Source: Anaerolineae bacterium (lineage in GTDB: Bacteria > Chloroflexota > Anaerolineae > UBA4142 > SHND01). Taken from it: a DNA stretch of 64,000 bases. The stretch spans positions 32,107-96,106 of the forward strand of contig JADZCJ010000022.1 in the NCBI GenBank assembly GCA_020851635.1, read 5' to 3'. Below, piece by piece: positions 33,381 to 42,609 of this stretch. The notes under the pieces are model-generated. The model had not been told where the DNA came from and ran no database searches. It saw nothing but the letters and a program-made list of their open reading frames with translations. Position 1 is the stretch's first letter. Each line of letters opens with the position of its first letter. A program made the position numbers and the translations under genes.

Positions 33381-35174
33381 ATGGCGATTCTACACAAATA
33401 CGATGCAGTGGTGGTCGGGGCAGGCGGCGCAGGGCTGTGGGCATCCTACGAGTTGGCGCGGGCGGGTGTGAACTGCGCCGTGTTGAGCAAGTTGTATCCG
33501 ACGCGTTCGCACACGGGGACCGCACAGGGCGGGATCGCGGCTGCCCTCGGCAATATGGAAGAGGACCATCCCGACTGGCATTGCTATGATACCATCAAGG
33601 GCGGCGACTATCTGGTTGACCAGGATGCTGCCGAGATTTTGGCAGATGAGGCAATCGTCACCGTCCTTGATCTCGAACACATGGGTCTGCCTTTCGACCG
33701 CACCCCGGAAGGCAAGATCGAGCAGCGTCGTTTCGGCGGGCATACCAAACCCGATCCAAACAACCCCGGCAAACGCATTCCGGTCATGCGCGCGTGCAAA
33801 TCTGCCGACCGCACGGGGCACATGATTCTGCAGACGCTGTATCAGCAAAACGTCAAGCACGAAACAAAATTTTTTAACGAGTTTCAAGTGCTCGATTTGA
33901 TCATGGAAAGGGGCGAATGTCGCGGCTGTGTGACGATTGACATCGCGAGCGGCGAAATTCATATTTTCCAAGCCAAAGCGGTGATTTTGGCAACCGGCGG
34001 TTTTGGTAAAATCTTCAAGGTCACTTCCAACGCTCATTCCCTGACCGGCGACCTCGTGGCGATGGCGTGGCGGCACGGCATCCCACTCGAAGATATGGAG
34101 TTTTTCCAGTTCCATCCGACAGGCGTATACGAAAAGGGGATTTTGATTTCCGAAGCGGCGCGCGGCGAAGGGGGAATTCTATTCAACGCACACGGCGAGC
34201 GGTTTATGGAACGACACGCGCCGAGCATGAAAGAACTTGCGCCGCGTGATATGATTTCGCGGTATATCTTTGAAGAAGTGCGCGCAGGCAACGGCGTGGG
34301 ACCGCACAAGGACGCTGTCTGGCTGGATGTGCGTCCGGACACGATCAACAAGTATCACAGCGCCCCGGGCGGCAAAAAAGTCACCGCACACGGGCTGGAA
34401 GCCGCGCTGCCCGACATTTTGGAATTCGTGCGGCTCTATGAAGGGCTGGAGCCGATGAAGGAAATGTTTCTGATCCAACCCACCGCGCACTATGCGATGG
34501 GCGGCATCCCAACCGATGTGCACGGGCGCGTGCTCCGCGACGAAAACAACAGCGTTGTCAAGGGGCTGTATGCGGCGGGCGAATGTGCCTGCGTGTCGGT
34601 CCATGGCGCAAATCGGCTCGGCACAAATTCGCTCCTCGATATTTTGGTTTTTGGTCGGCGCGCGGGACTGGATGCTGCCCGCCTGATCAAAGAGACCACA
34701 TTCGAAGACGTTTCGCCCAAAGCAGATGAGGTCGCCATTGCTCAGATCGAAGGGCTGAAAAGCTCAAAAGGCAAAGAATCTGTTGCCGATATTCGCAAAA
34801 AGATGCAGCTGACGATGGACCAGCAAGTGGGAGTCTTTCGCAATGCCGAAGACATGAAAATGGCAATCGGCGCGATCAACGACTTGCGCGAGGCGTATCA
34901 GGGCGTGACTGTGATGGACAAGGGCGCGAGGTTCAACACCGACGTGCTCGAAGCGCTCGAACTGGGCTATCTGCTCGATCTCGCCTATGTCACGGCGACC
35001 AGCGCATTGAACCGGACCGAATCGCGCGGCGGACATGCGCGCGAAGATTATCCGAACCGTGACGATGTCAACTGGCTCAAGCACACGCTCGCTTTCAAGA
35101 ACAATGGCGGCGTCGAATTCAAGTATAAACCGGTGACGATCACCAAGTATCAGCCACAGGAGCGCAATTATTGA
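33381..35174 (+). CDS. sdhA: Succinate dehydrogenase flavoprotein subunit
   Basis: A 597-residue SdhA that oxidises succinate to fumarate. The FAD motif [10 protein letters not shown] is at residues 13-22, and H44 in [10 protein letters not shown] is the covalent FAD attachment. Catalytic-site segments include [18 protein letters not shown], and [12 protein letters not shown]. The C-terminal [19 protein letters not shown] and [15 protein letters not shown] blocks are typical. ATG 33381. Unusually, sdhB does not follow directly but starts 932 bp later. Confidence 0.96.
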   Translation: MAILHKYDAVVVGAGGAGLWASYELARAGVNCAVLSKLYPTRSHTGTAQGGIAAALGNMEEDHPDWHCYDTIKGGDYLVDQDAAEILADEAIVTVLDLEHMGLPFDRTPEGKIEQRRFGGHTKPDPNNPGKRIPVMRACKSADRTGHMILQTLYQQNVKHETKFFNEFQVLDLIMERGECRGCVTIDIASGEIHIFQAKAVILATGGFGKIFKVTSNAHSLTGDLVAMAWRHGIPLEDMEFFQFHPTGVYEKGILISEAARGEGGILFNAHGERFMERHAPSMKELAPRDMISRYIFEEVRAGNGVGPHKDAVWLDVRPDTINKYHSAPGGKKVTAHGLEAALPDILEFVRLYEGLEPMKEMFLIQPTAHYAMGGIPTDVHGRVLRDENNSVVKGLYAAGECACVSVHGANRLGTNSLLDILVFGRRAGLDAARLIKETTFEDVSPKADEVAIAQIEGLKSSKGKESVADIRKKMQLTMDQQVGVFRNAEDMKMAIGAINDLREAYQGVTVMDKGARFNTDVLEALELGYLLDLAYVTATSALNRTESRGGHAREDYPNRDDVNWLKHTLAFKNNGGVEFKYKPVTITKYQPQERNY

Positions 35175-35175
35175 G

Positions 35176-35203
35176 CGAATGGCGAATGGTCGTTCGTCAT
35201 TCG
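35176..35203 (+). other. Hairpin immediately after sdhA
   Basis: CGAATGGCGAA (35176-35186) pairs with TTCGTCATTCG (35193-35203) over 11 positions with one G-T wobble and a 6-nt loop. It begins 1 nt after the sdhA stop and lacks a T-run, so it may be an RNA-processing or attenuation signal rather than a full terminator. Confidence 0.55.
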
Positions 35204-35215
35204 TCAGCTATCCTC

Positions 35216-35317
35216 ATGTGGCTTGTCATCGGCATCGGCGTCGGTTTGTTGGTTGGGCTGGTGATCGGCGTTGGCATCGGTTTCTCGCTTTACGCTCGCG
35301 CAGGCACGTGGGATTAA
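35216..35317 (+). CDS. Tiny single-helix glycine-zipper membrane peptide (33 residues)
   Basis: From ATG 35216 to TAA 35315-35317. The product is almost entirely one transmembrane helix made of alternating small and branched residues: it begins MWLVIGIGVGLLVGLVIG and ends SLYARAGTWD. Glycines at every second to fourth position form a glycine-zipper (GxxxG) face. A second peptide of the same design lies at 35963-36070 in the same operon. Function unknown; packing against SdhC/D helices or acting as a small membrane-active peptide are both possible. No clear ribosome binding site. No family recognised. Confidence 0.5.
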   Translation: MWLVIGIGVGLLVGLVIGVGIGFSLYARAGTWD

Positions 35318-35425
35318 AAGCAAGTCCGGCAGGATGTTGACGCTCCCGACCGGGCAAAATATTCATTCCAAAAAGTACCGGACGAAATCCCTGATCGGCT
35401 TTTCAGGTCCGGCAAAAACTAGCGC

Positions 35426-35959
35426 GTGCAAGCTTTACAATTTTTCAAAACCGTAACCGCAGACAAGAGCAATCTCCTGGAGCGCCTGCTGAATCTGTTG
35501 CGCGACAACAGCATTCACTATTGCGTCATCGGCACAGTCGCGGTCAGCGCGTATGTCGAACCGATGACAAGTCTGGATTTCGATCTGGTCATCACCAGCT
35601 ATCAGTTGGGGCGTTTTGAAGCTCTGCTCGCCAGCGCATTCGTCGTCAAGCGCGGTCCCCGCATCATCGAGATCACCGCCGCCGATTCTCGATTGCGCGC
35701 CAACGTCTATACCGAATCGCGCTATGCCGAGTTCGTAGACCGCGCCGAAATGCGTCGGGCGCTTGGCTTGACGCTGCCGATCGCGCAAGTAGAGGACGTG
35801 TTGCGTTCTCGGATATGGACGTGGCAGGATACCGGAAGAAAACAGACCAGGCGGTTGTACGATCTGGCGGAAATTGCGCTCTTGCTCGATCAATATCCCA
35901 AACTCCGCCCGATGGTGCCGCCGGCGGTCCTGGGCAAGTTGGAGCTGCTGGGAGCATGA
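35426..35959 (+). CDS. Nucleotidyltransferase-fold protein (AbiEii/MNT-like), orphan
   Basis: A 177-residue protein with the nucleotidyltransferase-fold signature CVIGTVAVSAY...TSLDFDLVI near residues 33-57, as in AbiEii- and MNT-type proteins of toxin-antitoxin and abortive-infection systems. Catalytic acidic residues would be D55 and D57 (approximate). The C-terminal part is helical (LYDLAEIALLLDQYP). No obvious toxin partner is next to it. It is flanked by two tiny membrane peptides and interrupts the sdh operon, so it looks like an insertion. GTG start. Activity not established. Confidence 0.65.
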   Translation: MQALQFFKTVTADKSNLLERLLNLLRDNSIHYCVIGTVAVSAYVEPMTSLDFDLVITSYQLGRFEALLASAFVVKRGPRIIEITAADSRLRANVYTESRYAEFVDRAEMRRALGLTLPIAQVEDVLRSRIWTWQDTGRKQTRRLYDLAEIALLLDQYPKLRPMVPPAVLGKLELLGA

Positions 35960-35962
35960 GCT

Positions 35963-36070
35963 TTGCCTGACATCAGCTGTGTCATCGGGGCGGTCATCGG
36001 CGTTATCATTGGGCTGGCGATTGGGATACCGATAGGAATGCGGTTATATTGGAAGACCGGGCACTGGTAG
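35963..36070 (+). CDS. Tiny single-helix glycine-zipper membrane peptide (35 residues), paralogue
   Basis: From TTG 35963 to TAG 36068-36070, 3 bases after the nucleotidyltransferase-fold gene, with GGGAG about 8 bases upstream. The product starts MPDISCVIGAVIGVIIGL and ends RLYWKTGHW, echoing the first peptide (LYARAGTW). The DNA is also alike in the helix region (GTCATCGG, GGGCTGG). The two probably arose by duplication on either side of, or before, the nucleotidyltransferase insertion. Function unknown. Confidence 0.5.
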   Translation: MPDISCVIGAVIGVIIGLAIGIPIGMRLYWKTGHW

Positions 36071-36106
36071 AAACAATTAATCATCCTCACCGGGGAGCAT
36101 CAAGGC

Positions 36107-36823
36107 GTGCCAGATTATCGAATCAAAATCAAACGTTACAATCCCGAGACGGACAAAAAGCCGCACTGGGAAGAATACAAGGTCGAAGCCGACCCGACCG
36201 ATCGGCTGCTCGATGCCCTGAATACAATTAAATGGTATCGCGACGGGGCGCTCACTTTTCGCCGCTCATGCGCGCACGGCATCTGCGGCAGTGATGCCAT
36301 GATGGTCAATGGACACAATCAGCTTGCCTGCAAATTGATCATGAGTGAAGCGCAAAAGCAGGCCGGCGGCAACAACTTGATCGCCGTCGAACCGCTGCGC
36401 GGCTTTCCCATCGTCAAGGACCTGGTTATAGACATGGAAGGGTTCTTTGAAAAATACCGCGCCATCAAACCCTTTCTTATTAACGACGAGCCGCCGCCCG
36501 AACGCGAACGCTTGCAGAGCATTGCCGAGCGCGAAAAATTCGATGACACAACCAAGTGCATTTTGTGCGCGGCATGCACCACTGCCTGTCCCACATTCTG
36601 GGCAGACCGCGAGTACATCGGACCGGCGGCAATTGTTCAAGCTCACCGCTTTGTCTTTGACTCGCGCGATCACGGCACCGACCATCGCCTGAACATTCTC
36701 GGCGAGCACGGCGGCGTCTATACCTGTCGTTCGATTTACAACTGTGTTGAGGCCTGCCCGCGCGGCATTGACGTCACCAGAGCCATCAATGAGGTGCGGC
36801 AGACTCTGCTGTTTCATTCCTGA
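36107..36823 (+). CDS. sdhB: Succinate dehydrogenase iron-sulfur subunit
   Basis: A 238-residue SdhB with three clusters: 2Fe-2S (CAHGICGSDAMMVNG and a later LAC), 4Fe-4S (CILCAACTTACP) and 3Fe-4S (CRSIYNCVEACPRGI). It carries electrons from SdhA to the SdhC-SdhD anchor. GTG start with GGGGAG at about -10. It belongs to the same operon as sdhCD and sdhA although a small foreign-looking segment separates them. Confidence 0.95.
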   Translation: MPDYRIKIKRYNPETDKKPHWEEYKVEADPTDRLLDALNTIKWYRDGALTFRRSCAHGICGSDAMMVNGHNQLACKLIMSEAQKQAGGNNLIAVEPLRGFPIVKDLVIDMEGFFEKYRAIKPFLINDEPPPERERLQSIAEREKFDDTTKCILCAACTTACPTFWADREYIGPAAIVQAHRFVFDSRDHGTDHRLNILGEHGGVYTCRSIYNCVEACPRGIDVTRAINEVRQTLLFHS

Positions 36824-36825
36824 CG

Positions 36826-36850
36826 GTCCTCTCCTCGCGCTGGAGAGGAC
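36826..36850 (+). other. Hairpin between sdhB and fmdB-like gene
   Basis: GTCCTCTCC (36826-36834) and GGAGAGGAC (36842-36850), a 9-bp perfect stem with 7-nt loop. No T-run, so probably an attenuating or processing hairpin within the operon. Confidence 0.5.
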
Positions 36851-36881
36851 GTGGCGGGATGCCTTTGAAAGGAACATCAAG

Positions 36882-37115
36882 ATGCCTCTATACGAGTTTC
36901 ATTGTCAAGACTGTAATAACGAGTTTGAAACGCGCCGCTCGATCCAGGAAGCTGACGCGCCGCTCGAATGTCCCGAGTGCGAGAGCCAGGACGTCATTCG
37001 CAAGATGTCCGTATTTGTTGCGTTCACCAAAAGCGACAGTGAGGCGGCGAGTCTCGGCGGCGGATGTGGCTGCGGGGGCGGCGGATGCGGTTGTGGCGGG
37101 CATTCGGTGAATTGA
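36882..37115 (+). CDS. FmdB-family zinc-ribbon protein
   Basis: A 77-residue protein with an N-terminal zinc ribbon (CQDCNNEF...CPECESQ, the FmdB motif) and a C-terminal Gly/Cys repeat GGGCGCGGGGCGCGGHS. FmdB-type proteins are small, often regulatory or metal-handling, and their function is poorly known. ATG 36882 with AAAGGA upstream. Last gene of the sdh operon. Confidence 0.85.
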   Translation: MPLYEFHCQDCNNEFETRRSIQEADAPLECPECESQDVIRKMSVFVAFTKSDSEAASLGGGCGCGGGGCGCGGHSVN

Positions 37116-37202
37116 CGCCGATTCAGTCCATTCTCATCATTCATTTATAGAGATGATGTACGCTCCCTGTTGAGCGATATCATATTTTTCGGAGAAAGTT
37201 AA

Positions 37203-39011
37203 ATGCCTCAAGTAGATTTGACCGTCCGCGTCGGCGGCGACTCGGCGGCGGGTGGGATTGTCACCACCGGTGAAATTGTCGCGCGCATTGCCGCGTTTTC
37301 AGGGCTTGAAATCTATACGACCCGCACGATTCCCGCCGAAATCAAAGGCGGACACGTGATGTTCCAGCTACGCACCTCGGACGAGCCGGTGTATTCGCAA
37401 GGTGACGATGTGGACATGCTGATTGCTTTTGACCAGCTGTCCATTGATTCCTATCACAAGTTGATCAAGCCCGGCGGCTTTTTGATCTATAACTCGAACG
37501 ACGGCGCGCCGCCCGCGCGCGCTGACATTAAAGAATATGGCTTGCCGCTGAACGATATTGCCAAAAAGATCAACTTTTCACGCGGTCGCAACATCGTCAC
37601 GATCGGCGCGATGGTCAAATTGTTTGACCTGCCATACGACAAAGCCGAAGAAGTCGTCAAACGCCAACTGGGACGCAAAAAGGAACTGCTGGATCAAAAC
37701 CTGCTTGCCCTTCGCACGGGCTATGAATACGTTGAACAAAATATCACCACAGAATCGCCGTATCATTTGATTCCGGCAAGCGGCTTGGTCGAGCAAGATC
37801 GGCTGGTGATGAATGGCAACCAGGCATTGTCAATGGGCGCGATCGCGGGCGGCTGCCGCTTTTATGCGGGCTATCCGATTACACCTGCTTCGGACATTAT
37901 GGAGTTTCTGGCAGCCGAGTTTCCGCAAATCAACGGCACAATGATTCAGGCGGAGGACGAAATCGCCGCCATCAACATGTGTCTGGGCGGCTCGTTTGCG
38001 GGTGCGCGTTCAATGACCGCGACATCGGGACCCGGCGTCGCTTTGATGGTCGAGGCACTGGGACACGCCACCATGACTGAACTTCCGGTCGTGCTTGTGG
38101 ACGTGCAGCGCGCAGGTCCTTCGACAGGCATGCCCACAAAAGTTTCACAGGGCGACCTGCGGCTCGCGATCTTTGGCGCGGCGGATGATGCGCCCCGCAT
38201 CGTCGTGGCGCCCGTATCGGTCGAAGATTGTTTTTATCAGATGGTGAATGCCTTTAATCTCGCCGAAAAATACCAGACCCCCGTCATCTTTTTGAGCGAT
38301 CAGGATATGTCAGTGCGCGTGGTCACGTTGCCCCCGTTCGATATGAACCGCGTGAAATTGGAACCGCGCTTGTTGTGGGACCCCGCGAGCATTACGAGCG
38401 ATCCGGCGAACAACAGCAGTAACGGCGCGGGCGGCAAAACGACCGGCGAACGCGAATACCTGCGCTACAAACTCACAGATAGCGGTGTCTCGCCCATGTC
38501 ACTGCCCGGGATGCCCGGCGGACAATACACCGCTGAGGGACTGGAAAAAGAAGAGAGCGGCGCACCCGCCTACACGGCCGAGATCCACACGCGCAATTTC
38601 AAAAAACGCGCCCGCAAACTTGCCAACGCGATCAACGACTACACGGCGTGGGAAATGTTCGAGACTTTTGGCGATGATTCCGCCGAGCTCGCCATCATCG
38701 GTTGGGGTTCAACGATCGGTCCGGTCAAGGAAGCAGTCATGCGCGCCCAAAAGGAGGGCATGCCTGTCGCCGTGCTGTACCCAAAACTGCTCTATCCCAT
38801 TCCGGTCGAGCATTTGAACAGCTTTATCGAACGGCGCAAAAAGATCATCGTCCCCGAACTGAACTTTACGGGGCAGTATGGACGGATGCTGCAGGCGCAG
38901 TTTGAACGCGAAATGATTCCGCTCACCCGTTATGGCGGCACCCCGCTCGCCGCGCGTGACGTGTACGACAAAATCAAACAAGTTTACGAAACAATTCGAG
39001 CGAACGAGTAA
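37203..39011 (+). CDS. korA: 2-oxoacid:ferredoxin oxidoreductase, gamma-alpha fused subunit (KorA)
   Basis: A 602-residue subunit that with KorB oxidatively decarboxylates 2-oxoglutarate (or pyruvate) to the acyl-CoA, reducing ferredoxin. The first 190 residues are the gamma domain (GGDSAAGGIVTTGEIV), the rest the alpha domain with GYPITPASDIMEFLA and TATSGPGVALMVEALG. The domain order and length match KorA of the two-subunit type. It replaces 2-oxoglutarate dehydrogenase in the TCA cycle. GGAGA lies upstream of ATG 37203. Confidence 0.9.
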   Translation: MPQVDLTVRVGGDSAAGGIVTTGEIVARIAAFSGLEIYTTRTIPAEIKGGHVMFQLRTSDEPVYSQGDDVDMLIAFDQLSIDSYHKLIKPGGFLIYNSNDGAPPARADIKEYGLPLNDIAKKINFSRGRNIVTIGAMVKLFDLPYDKAEEVVKRQLGRKKELLDQNLLALRTGYEYVEQNITTESPYHLIPASGLVEQDRLVMNGNQALSMGAIAGGCRFYAGYPITPASDIMEFLAAEFPQINGTMIQAEDEIAAINMCLGGSFAGARSMTATSGPGVALMVEALGHATMTELPVVLVDVQRAGPSTGMPTKVSQGDLRLAIFGAADDAPRIVVAPVSVEDCFYQMVNAFNLAEKYQTPVIFLSDQDMSVRVVTLPPFDMNRVKLEPRLLWDPASITSDPANNSSNGAGGKTTGEREYLRYKLTDSGVSPMSLPGMPGGQYTAEGLEKEESGAPAYTAEIHTRNFKKRARKLANAINDYTAWEMFETFGDDSAELAIIGWGSTIGPVKEAVMRAQKEGMPVAVLYPKLLYPIPVEHLNSFIERRKKIIVPELNFTGQYGRMLQAQFEREMIPLTRYGGTPLAARDVYDKIKQVYETIRANE

Positions 39012-39046
39012 AAAGGCAAGATAGAGACGGGTAGACGACGGATCCA

Positions 39047-39964
39047 ATGACGATTCGTGTTTCCCTCTCGAACAGACAAATCATGTTGACTGAACCACAA
39101 ATTATCCCGATGCATTTTGAAAAGGCAAATCTCAAGGCGAATGAATACAAGAGTGACGTCAAGCCCATCTGGTGTCCCGGCTGTGGCGATTTTGGCGTCC
39201 TGTCATCCTTTTACAAAGCCATTTCCGAAATGGGCATCCCGCCCGAACAACTCGTCATTGCCTCGGGCATCGGCTGTTCAGGACGCTTTCCCGCGTTTTG
39301 CAAAGCATATGGCTTTCATGGCGTGCATGGACGCGTGCTACCCCTCGCGACGGGGATTAAAATGGCGCGCCCCGAACTGGTTGTCTGCGCGGTCGGGGGT
39401 GACGGCGACGCGTTCTCGATCGGCATGGGACATTTCCCTCACGCCGCGCGCCGCAATGTGGACATTACGTATATCGTGATGGACAATGAGATTTATGGCT
39501 TGACCAAGGGACAGGCGTCGCCGACTTCGCCGCTCGGTCTCGAAAAGAAATCCACGCCATACGGGAACGTGGATAGACCACTGAATCCCGCCATGCTCGC
39601 GCTGGCATCGGGCGCCACGTGGATTGGGCGCGGCTTTTCAGCCAAACCCAAGGATATGACCGAGCTCATCAAACAGGCGATCGCCCACAAGGGGTTCTCG
39701 TTCCTGCAAATCTACTCGCCCTGCGTGACGTTCTATGACACATACGACCACTACAAGCAAGTGACCAAGCCCCTGCCCGCCGATCACAACCCGACGGACA
39801 GAGCATTGGCGATGAAATACGCGATGGACACCGAATCGCTTTATCTGGGCTTGTATTACCAGGAAGACCGCCCGACCTACGATGATGCATACAGCGGGCT
39901 CAGGCAAAAGGCAACCAAAGGCGAATACTCGATTGAAAAGCTGTTTGCCAGATACCGCCGCTAA
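39047..39964 (+). CDS. korB: 2-oxoacid:ferredoxin oxidoreductase, beta subunit (KorB)
   Basis: A 305-residue TPP-binding subunit. The WCPGCGDFGVL, SGIGCSGR and VVCAVGGDGDAFSIGMGH plus VMDNEIYGLTKGQ motifs are those of the beta subunit; the CPGC, GIGC and a third Cys (SPC) bind a 4Fe-4S cluster. The start is uncertain: ATG 39047 is used, but ATG 39083 and 39110 are in frame and the similarity starts only later. Pyruvate or 2-oxoisovalerate are alternative substrates. 35 bp after korA. Confidence 0.9.
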   Translation: MTIRVSLSNRQIMLTEPQIIPMHFEKANLKANEYKSDVKPIWCPGCGDFGVLSSFYKAISEMGIPPEQLVIASGIGCSGRFPAFCKAYGFHGVHGRVLPLATGIKMARPELVVCAVGGDGDAFSIGMGHFPHAARRNVDITYIVMDNEIYGLTKGQASPTSPLGLEKKSTPYGNVDRPLNPAMLALASGATWIGRGFSAKPKDMTELIKQAIAHKGFSFLQIYSPCVTFYDTYDHYKQVTKPLPADHNPTDRALAMKYAMDTESLYLGLYYQEDRPTYDDAYSGLRQKATKGEYSIEKLFARYRR

Positions 39965-40084
39965 AAGCACGGCTTGAAATCTCGAGCCAAAGCGCGGATT
40001 GGCTTTTGTGGTCCTCCACCGCCGCGCACGCTATCGCAGATCAAGCCGACGATGTGAACAAGCTGTTGGAGCTGCCTCGGAAAA

Positions 40085-40996
40085 ATGTCTGATACGTTTC
40101 AGCCAATAGAATTGATGCCCGCCCCGCCGCGACGACATCCCGATTGGATTCGCGTGCGCGCGCCCTTTGGAGAAGAGTATACACGCCTCAAAGGGCTTGT
40201 CCGCACGCTGGACCTGCACACGGTTTGCCAGGAAGCCATGTGCCCCAACATTGGGGAATGTTGGGGCGCAGGCACTCTGACCATCATGATTCTTGGCGAC
40301 ACCTGCACCCGCGCGTGTCGCTTTTGTGCCGTGACAACCGGCAACCCGCGCGGAATTGTGGACGTGGATGAGCCGCGCCGCGTCGCCCAAGCTATCGCCG
40401 CGCTGGATGTGAATTATGTCGTCATCACCTCGGTAGACCGCGACGATTTGCCCGACGGCGGCGCGAGCATCTTTGCCCAGACCGTGCGCGAAATCAAAGA
40501 GCTCGCCCCCCGCACCATCGTCGAAGTCTTGACTCCTGATTTTGGAGGCGATGTGAATTCGATGAGCAAAATCGTGGATGCGCGTCCCGAAGTGATCTCA
40601 CAAAACATCGAAACGGTCAGGCGTCTCACCTACACCGTGCGCGACCGTCGCGCGGGCTATGAACAGACCCTCAACATCCTCAGCGCAGTCAAAGCGCAAG
40701 ACCCCACACGCAAGACCAAAAGCGCCATCCTTTTGGGCTTTGGCGAAACCACAGCCGAAGTCCTCGAAACCATGCGCGATCTGCGCGAGCATCAAGTGGA
40801 TTTGTTGGCAATCGGGCAATACCTCCGCCCAACTGACAAGCGGCGTCACTATCCACTGGTCGAATACATCCATCCCGACGTATTTCAGCACTTGAAGGAC
40901 GAGGGCATGAAAATGGGCTACACATACATCGCCTCGGGTCCGCTCGTCCGCAGTTCGTACAAAGCATACCAAGCAGCCAAGTTGTTTGACCGCTGA
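40085..40996 (+). CDS. lipA: Lipoyl synthase
   Basis: A 303-residue radical SAM enzyme that inserts two sulfurs into the octanoyl group on PdhC and other lipoyl proteins. The radical SAM cluster motif CTRACRFC and the auxiliary cluster motif [12 protein letters not shown] are both present, followed by SSYKAY near the C-terminus (Ser ligand). It works downstream of LipB (44255-44986). ATG 40085; terminates 24 bp before the convergent cyclophilin gene. Confidence 0.96.
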   Translation: MSDTFQPIELMPAPPRRHPDWIRVRAPFGEEYTRLKGLVRTLDLHTVCQEAMCPNIGECWGAGTLTIMILGDTCTRACRFCAVTTGNPRGIVDVDEPRRVAQAIAALDVNYVVITSVDRDDLPDGGASIFAQTVREIKELAPRTIVEVLTPDFGGDVNSMSKIVDARPEVISQNIETVRRLTYTVRDRRAGYEQTLNILSAVKAQDPTRKTKSAILLGFGETTAEVLETMRDLREHQVDLLAIGQYLRPTDKRRHYPLVEYIHPDVFQHLKDEGMKMGYTYIASGPLVRSSYKAYQAAKLFDR

Positions 40997-41020
40997 AAAC
41001 GTCCTTGATGCTCTGCCGGG

Positions 41021-41503
41021 TCAACTCTCGGCTATGGTCAACTTGCTGATCTTGTCACCTTGCTGAATCTTGTTGACAATATCTTGTCCTTGTGTAACCT
41101 GTCCAAAAACAGTATGTTTGCCGTCCAGATGCGGCTGTGGCGAATGGGTGATAAAGAATTGGCTGCCGTTGGTGCCCGGTCCCGCATTTGCCATCGAAAG
41201 CACACCTGTCTTGTGCCTGAGCGGATTGTTTGCAAATTCGTCTGCAAATTGGTAACCGGGTCCGCCGCGTCCGGTGCCCGTAGGATCGCCGCCTTGAATC
41301 ATAAAGTTGGGAATCACTCGATGAAAGGTAACGCCATCGTAATATCCCTCGCGGGCGAGGAAAACGAAATTGTTGACAGTTCTGGGCGCATATTCGGGAT
41401 ATAATTCGATTTCAATCGCGCCCCTGGCGGTATCCAGAGTCGCGGTATATTTCTTTTTGGGGTCAATGACCATCTCAGGCGGGGTCTTCCAGCTTTTTGA
41501 CAT
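41021..41503 (-). CDS. Cyclophilin-type peptidyl-prolyl isomerase
   Basis: A 160-residue cyclophilin: [19 protein letters not shown], the conserved [14 protein letters not shown], and HTVFGQV motifs. There is no signal peptide, so it acts in the cytoplasm on prolyl bonds during folding. The ATG at 41503 is preceded by GAGGAG. Convergent with lipA; it has its own extended -10 promoter upstream. Confidence 0.93.
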   Translation of the reverse strand: MSKSWKTPPEMVIDPKKKYTATLDTARGAIEIELYPEYAPRTVNNFVFLAREGYYDGVTFHRVIPNFMIQGGDPTGTGRGGPGYQFADEFANNPLRHKTGVLSMANAGPGTNGSQFFITHSPQPHLDGKHTVFGQVTQGQDIVNKIQQGDKISKLTIAES

Positions 41504-41536
41504 TCTCTGCTCCTCGATAAAGATTCACGCTCCGCT

Positions 41537-41545
41537 ATTATAGCA
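41537..41545 (-). promoter_or_regulatory. Extended -10 promoter of the cyclophilin gene
   Basis: On the minus strand TG-C-TATAAT occupies 41545-41537. No -35 is needed for this type. It lies 34 bp before the ATG. Confidence 0.6.
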
Positions 41546-41691
41546 CGCCGTAAGTCGGGGGCTGGATTCTATAGACATCTGTCAAAACCAAATCCCAACT
41601 TGCCCACGATTCTCCCCCGGGTGACACATTTCTATCGCATCCGCGACAACAATGTCACGCGAACTTTTACGCAATTTTTCCGGTCGGACTT

Positions 41692-42462
41692 ATGAACACC
41701 AGAGACAGAATCGTCAGCAATTGGCTGCCGCGCTATACGGGCGTGCCACTGGGCGAATTTGGCAAGCATATATTGCTGGTCAATTTCGCCAATTATGTGC
41801 GACTTTTTGCCGAATGGCACAATGTGCCGGTCCGAGGGCTGGACCGTCCCATGCAGACGGCAACGGCAAACAATATCACCATCATAAATTTCGGGATGGG
41901 CAGCGCGAACGCCGCAACCGTAATGGATTTGCTGAGCGCCATTGAGCCAAAAGCATGTTTGTTTCTTGGCAAATGCGGCGGATTGAAAAAAAAGAACCGT
42001 GTCGGTGACCTCATCCTCCCGATTGCGGCGATCCGGGGCGAAGGCGCATCGAACGATTATTTGCCCCCCGAAGTGCCTGCTTTGCCTGCGTTTAGTTTGC
42101 AAAAGGCGGTCTCGAACACCATCAATCTCCATGAAAAGGATTACTGGACAGGAACAGTCTATACAACCAATCGCCGCGTATGGGAGCATGATGAACAATT
42201 CAAGGCATATTTGCGTCGCCTGCGCGTCATGGCGATTGATATGGAGACGGCGACGATTTTTGTCGTGGGGTTTGCCAACGCGATTCCGACCGGCGCGCTT
42301 TTGTTGGTGTCCGACCAGCCGATGCTGCCCGACGGCATCAAGACCGAAGCGAGCGATGAGCGCGTGACACAGGAATTTGTGGAATCTCATCTGCACATCG
42401 GCATCAACTCGCTCAACGAATTGATCGGCAAGGGACTATCCGTCAAACACTTGAGGTTTTGA
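41692..42462 (+). CDS. amn: AMP nucleosidase
   Basis: A 256-residue enzyme of the purine-nucleoside-phosphorylase fold that splits AMP into adenine and ribose 5-phosphate. Highly conserved segments include WLPRYTGVPLGEFG, DRPMQTATANNITIINFGMG, FLGKCGGLKKKNRVGDLI, TVYTTNRRVWEHD and AIDMETATIF. It is the short form, lacking the extra N-terminal domain of the E. coli enzyme. The near-identity of these blocks to those known from Bacteroidota (from memory) hints at lateral transfer. ATG 41692 without a clear ribosome binding site. Confidence 0.9.
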   Translation: MNTRDRIVSNWLPRYTGVPLGEFGKHILLVNFANYVRLFAEWHNVPVRGLDRPMQTATANNITIINFGMGSANAATVMDLLSAIEPKACLFLGKCGGLKKKNRVGDLILPIAAIRGEGASNDYLPPEVPALPAFSLQKAVSNTINLHEKDYWTGTVYTTNRRVWEHDEQFKAYLRRLRVMAIDMETATIFVVGFANAIPTGALLLVSDQPMLPDGIKTEASDERVTQEFVESHLHIGINSLNELIGKGLSVKHLRF

Positions 42463-42570
42463 GACAAATGATTGCGAGACCATCAGACTGCTATTTGTCC
42501 CGGACAACTCTGCTCTCGGAGTTTTTGAACATGGTCGGGCCGGACAGCTAATTCGGCTGAATCAATTTGT

Positions 42571-42599
42571 TTGACACGCCCGATTGGTTTCCGTACAAT
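42571..42599 (+). promoter_or_regulatory. Consensus promoter giving a near-leaderless folB transcript
   Basis: TTGACA (42571-42576), 17-bp spacer, TACAAT (42594-42599). The expected start site (about 42606) is only a few bases before ATG 42610, so the message would be almost leaderless. Confidence 0.75.
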
Positions 42600-42609
42600 C
42601 ATTCGACAC

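Noticed and set aside
35318..35425. Continuation of the first tiny peptide past its TAA into a soluble tail
   Set aside because: The frame stays open for 34 codons after the TAA and reads like protein, but there is no readthrough signal and the second peptide ends at the same place.
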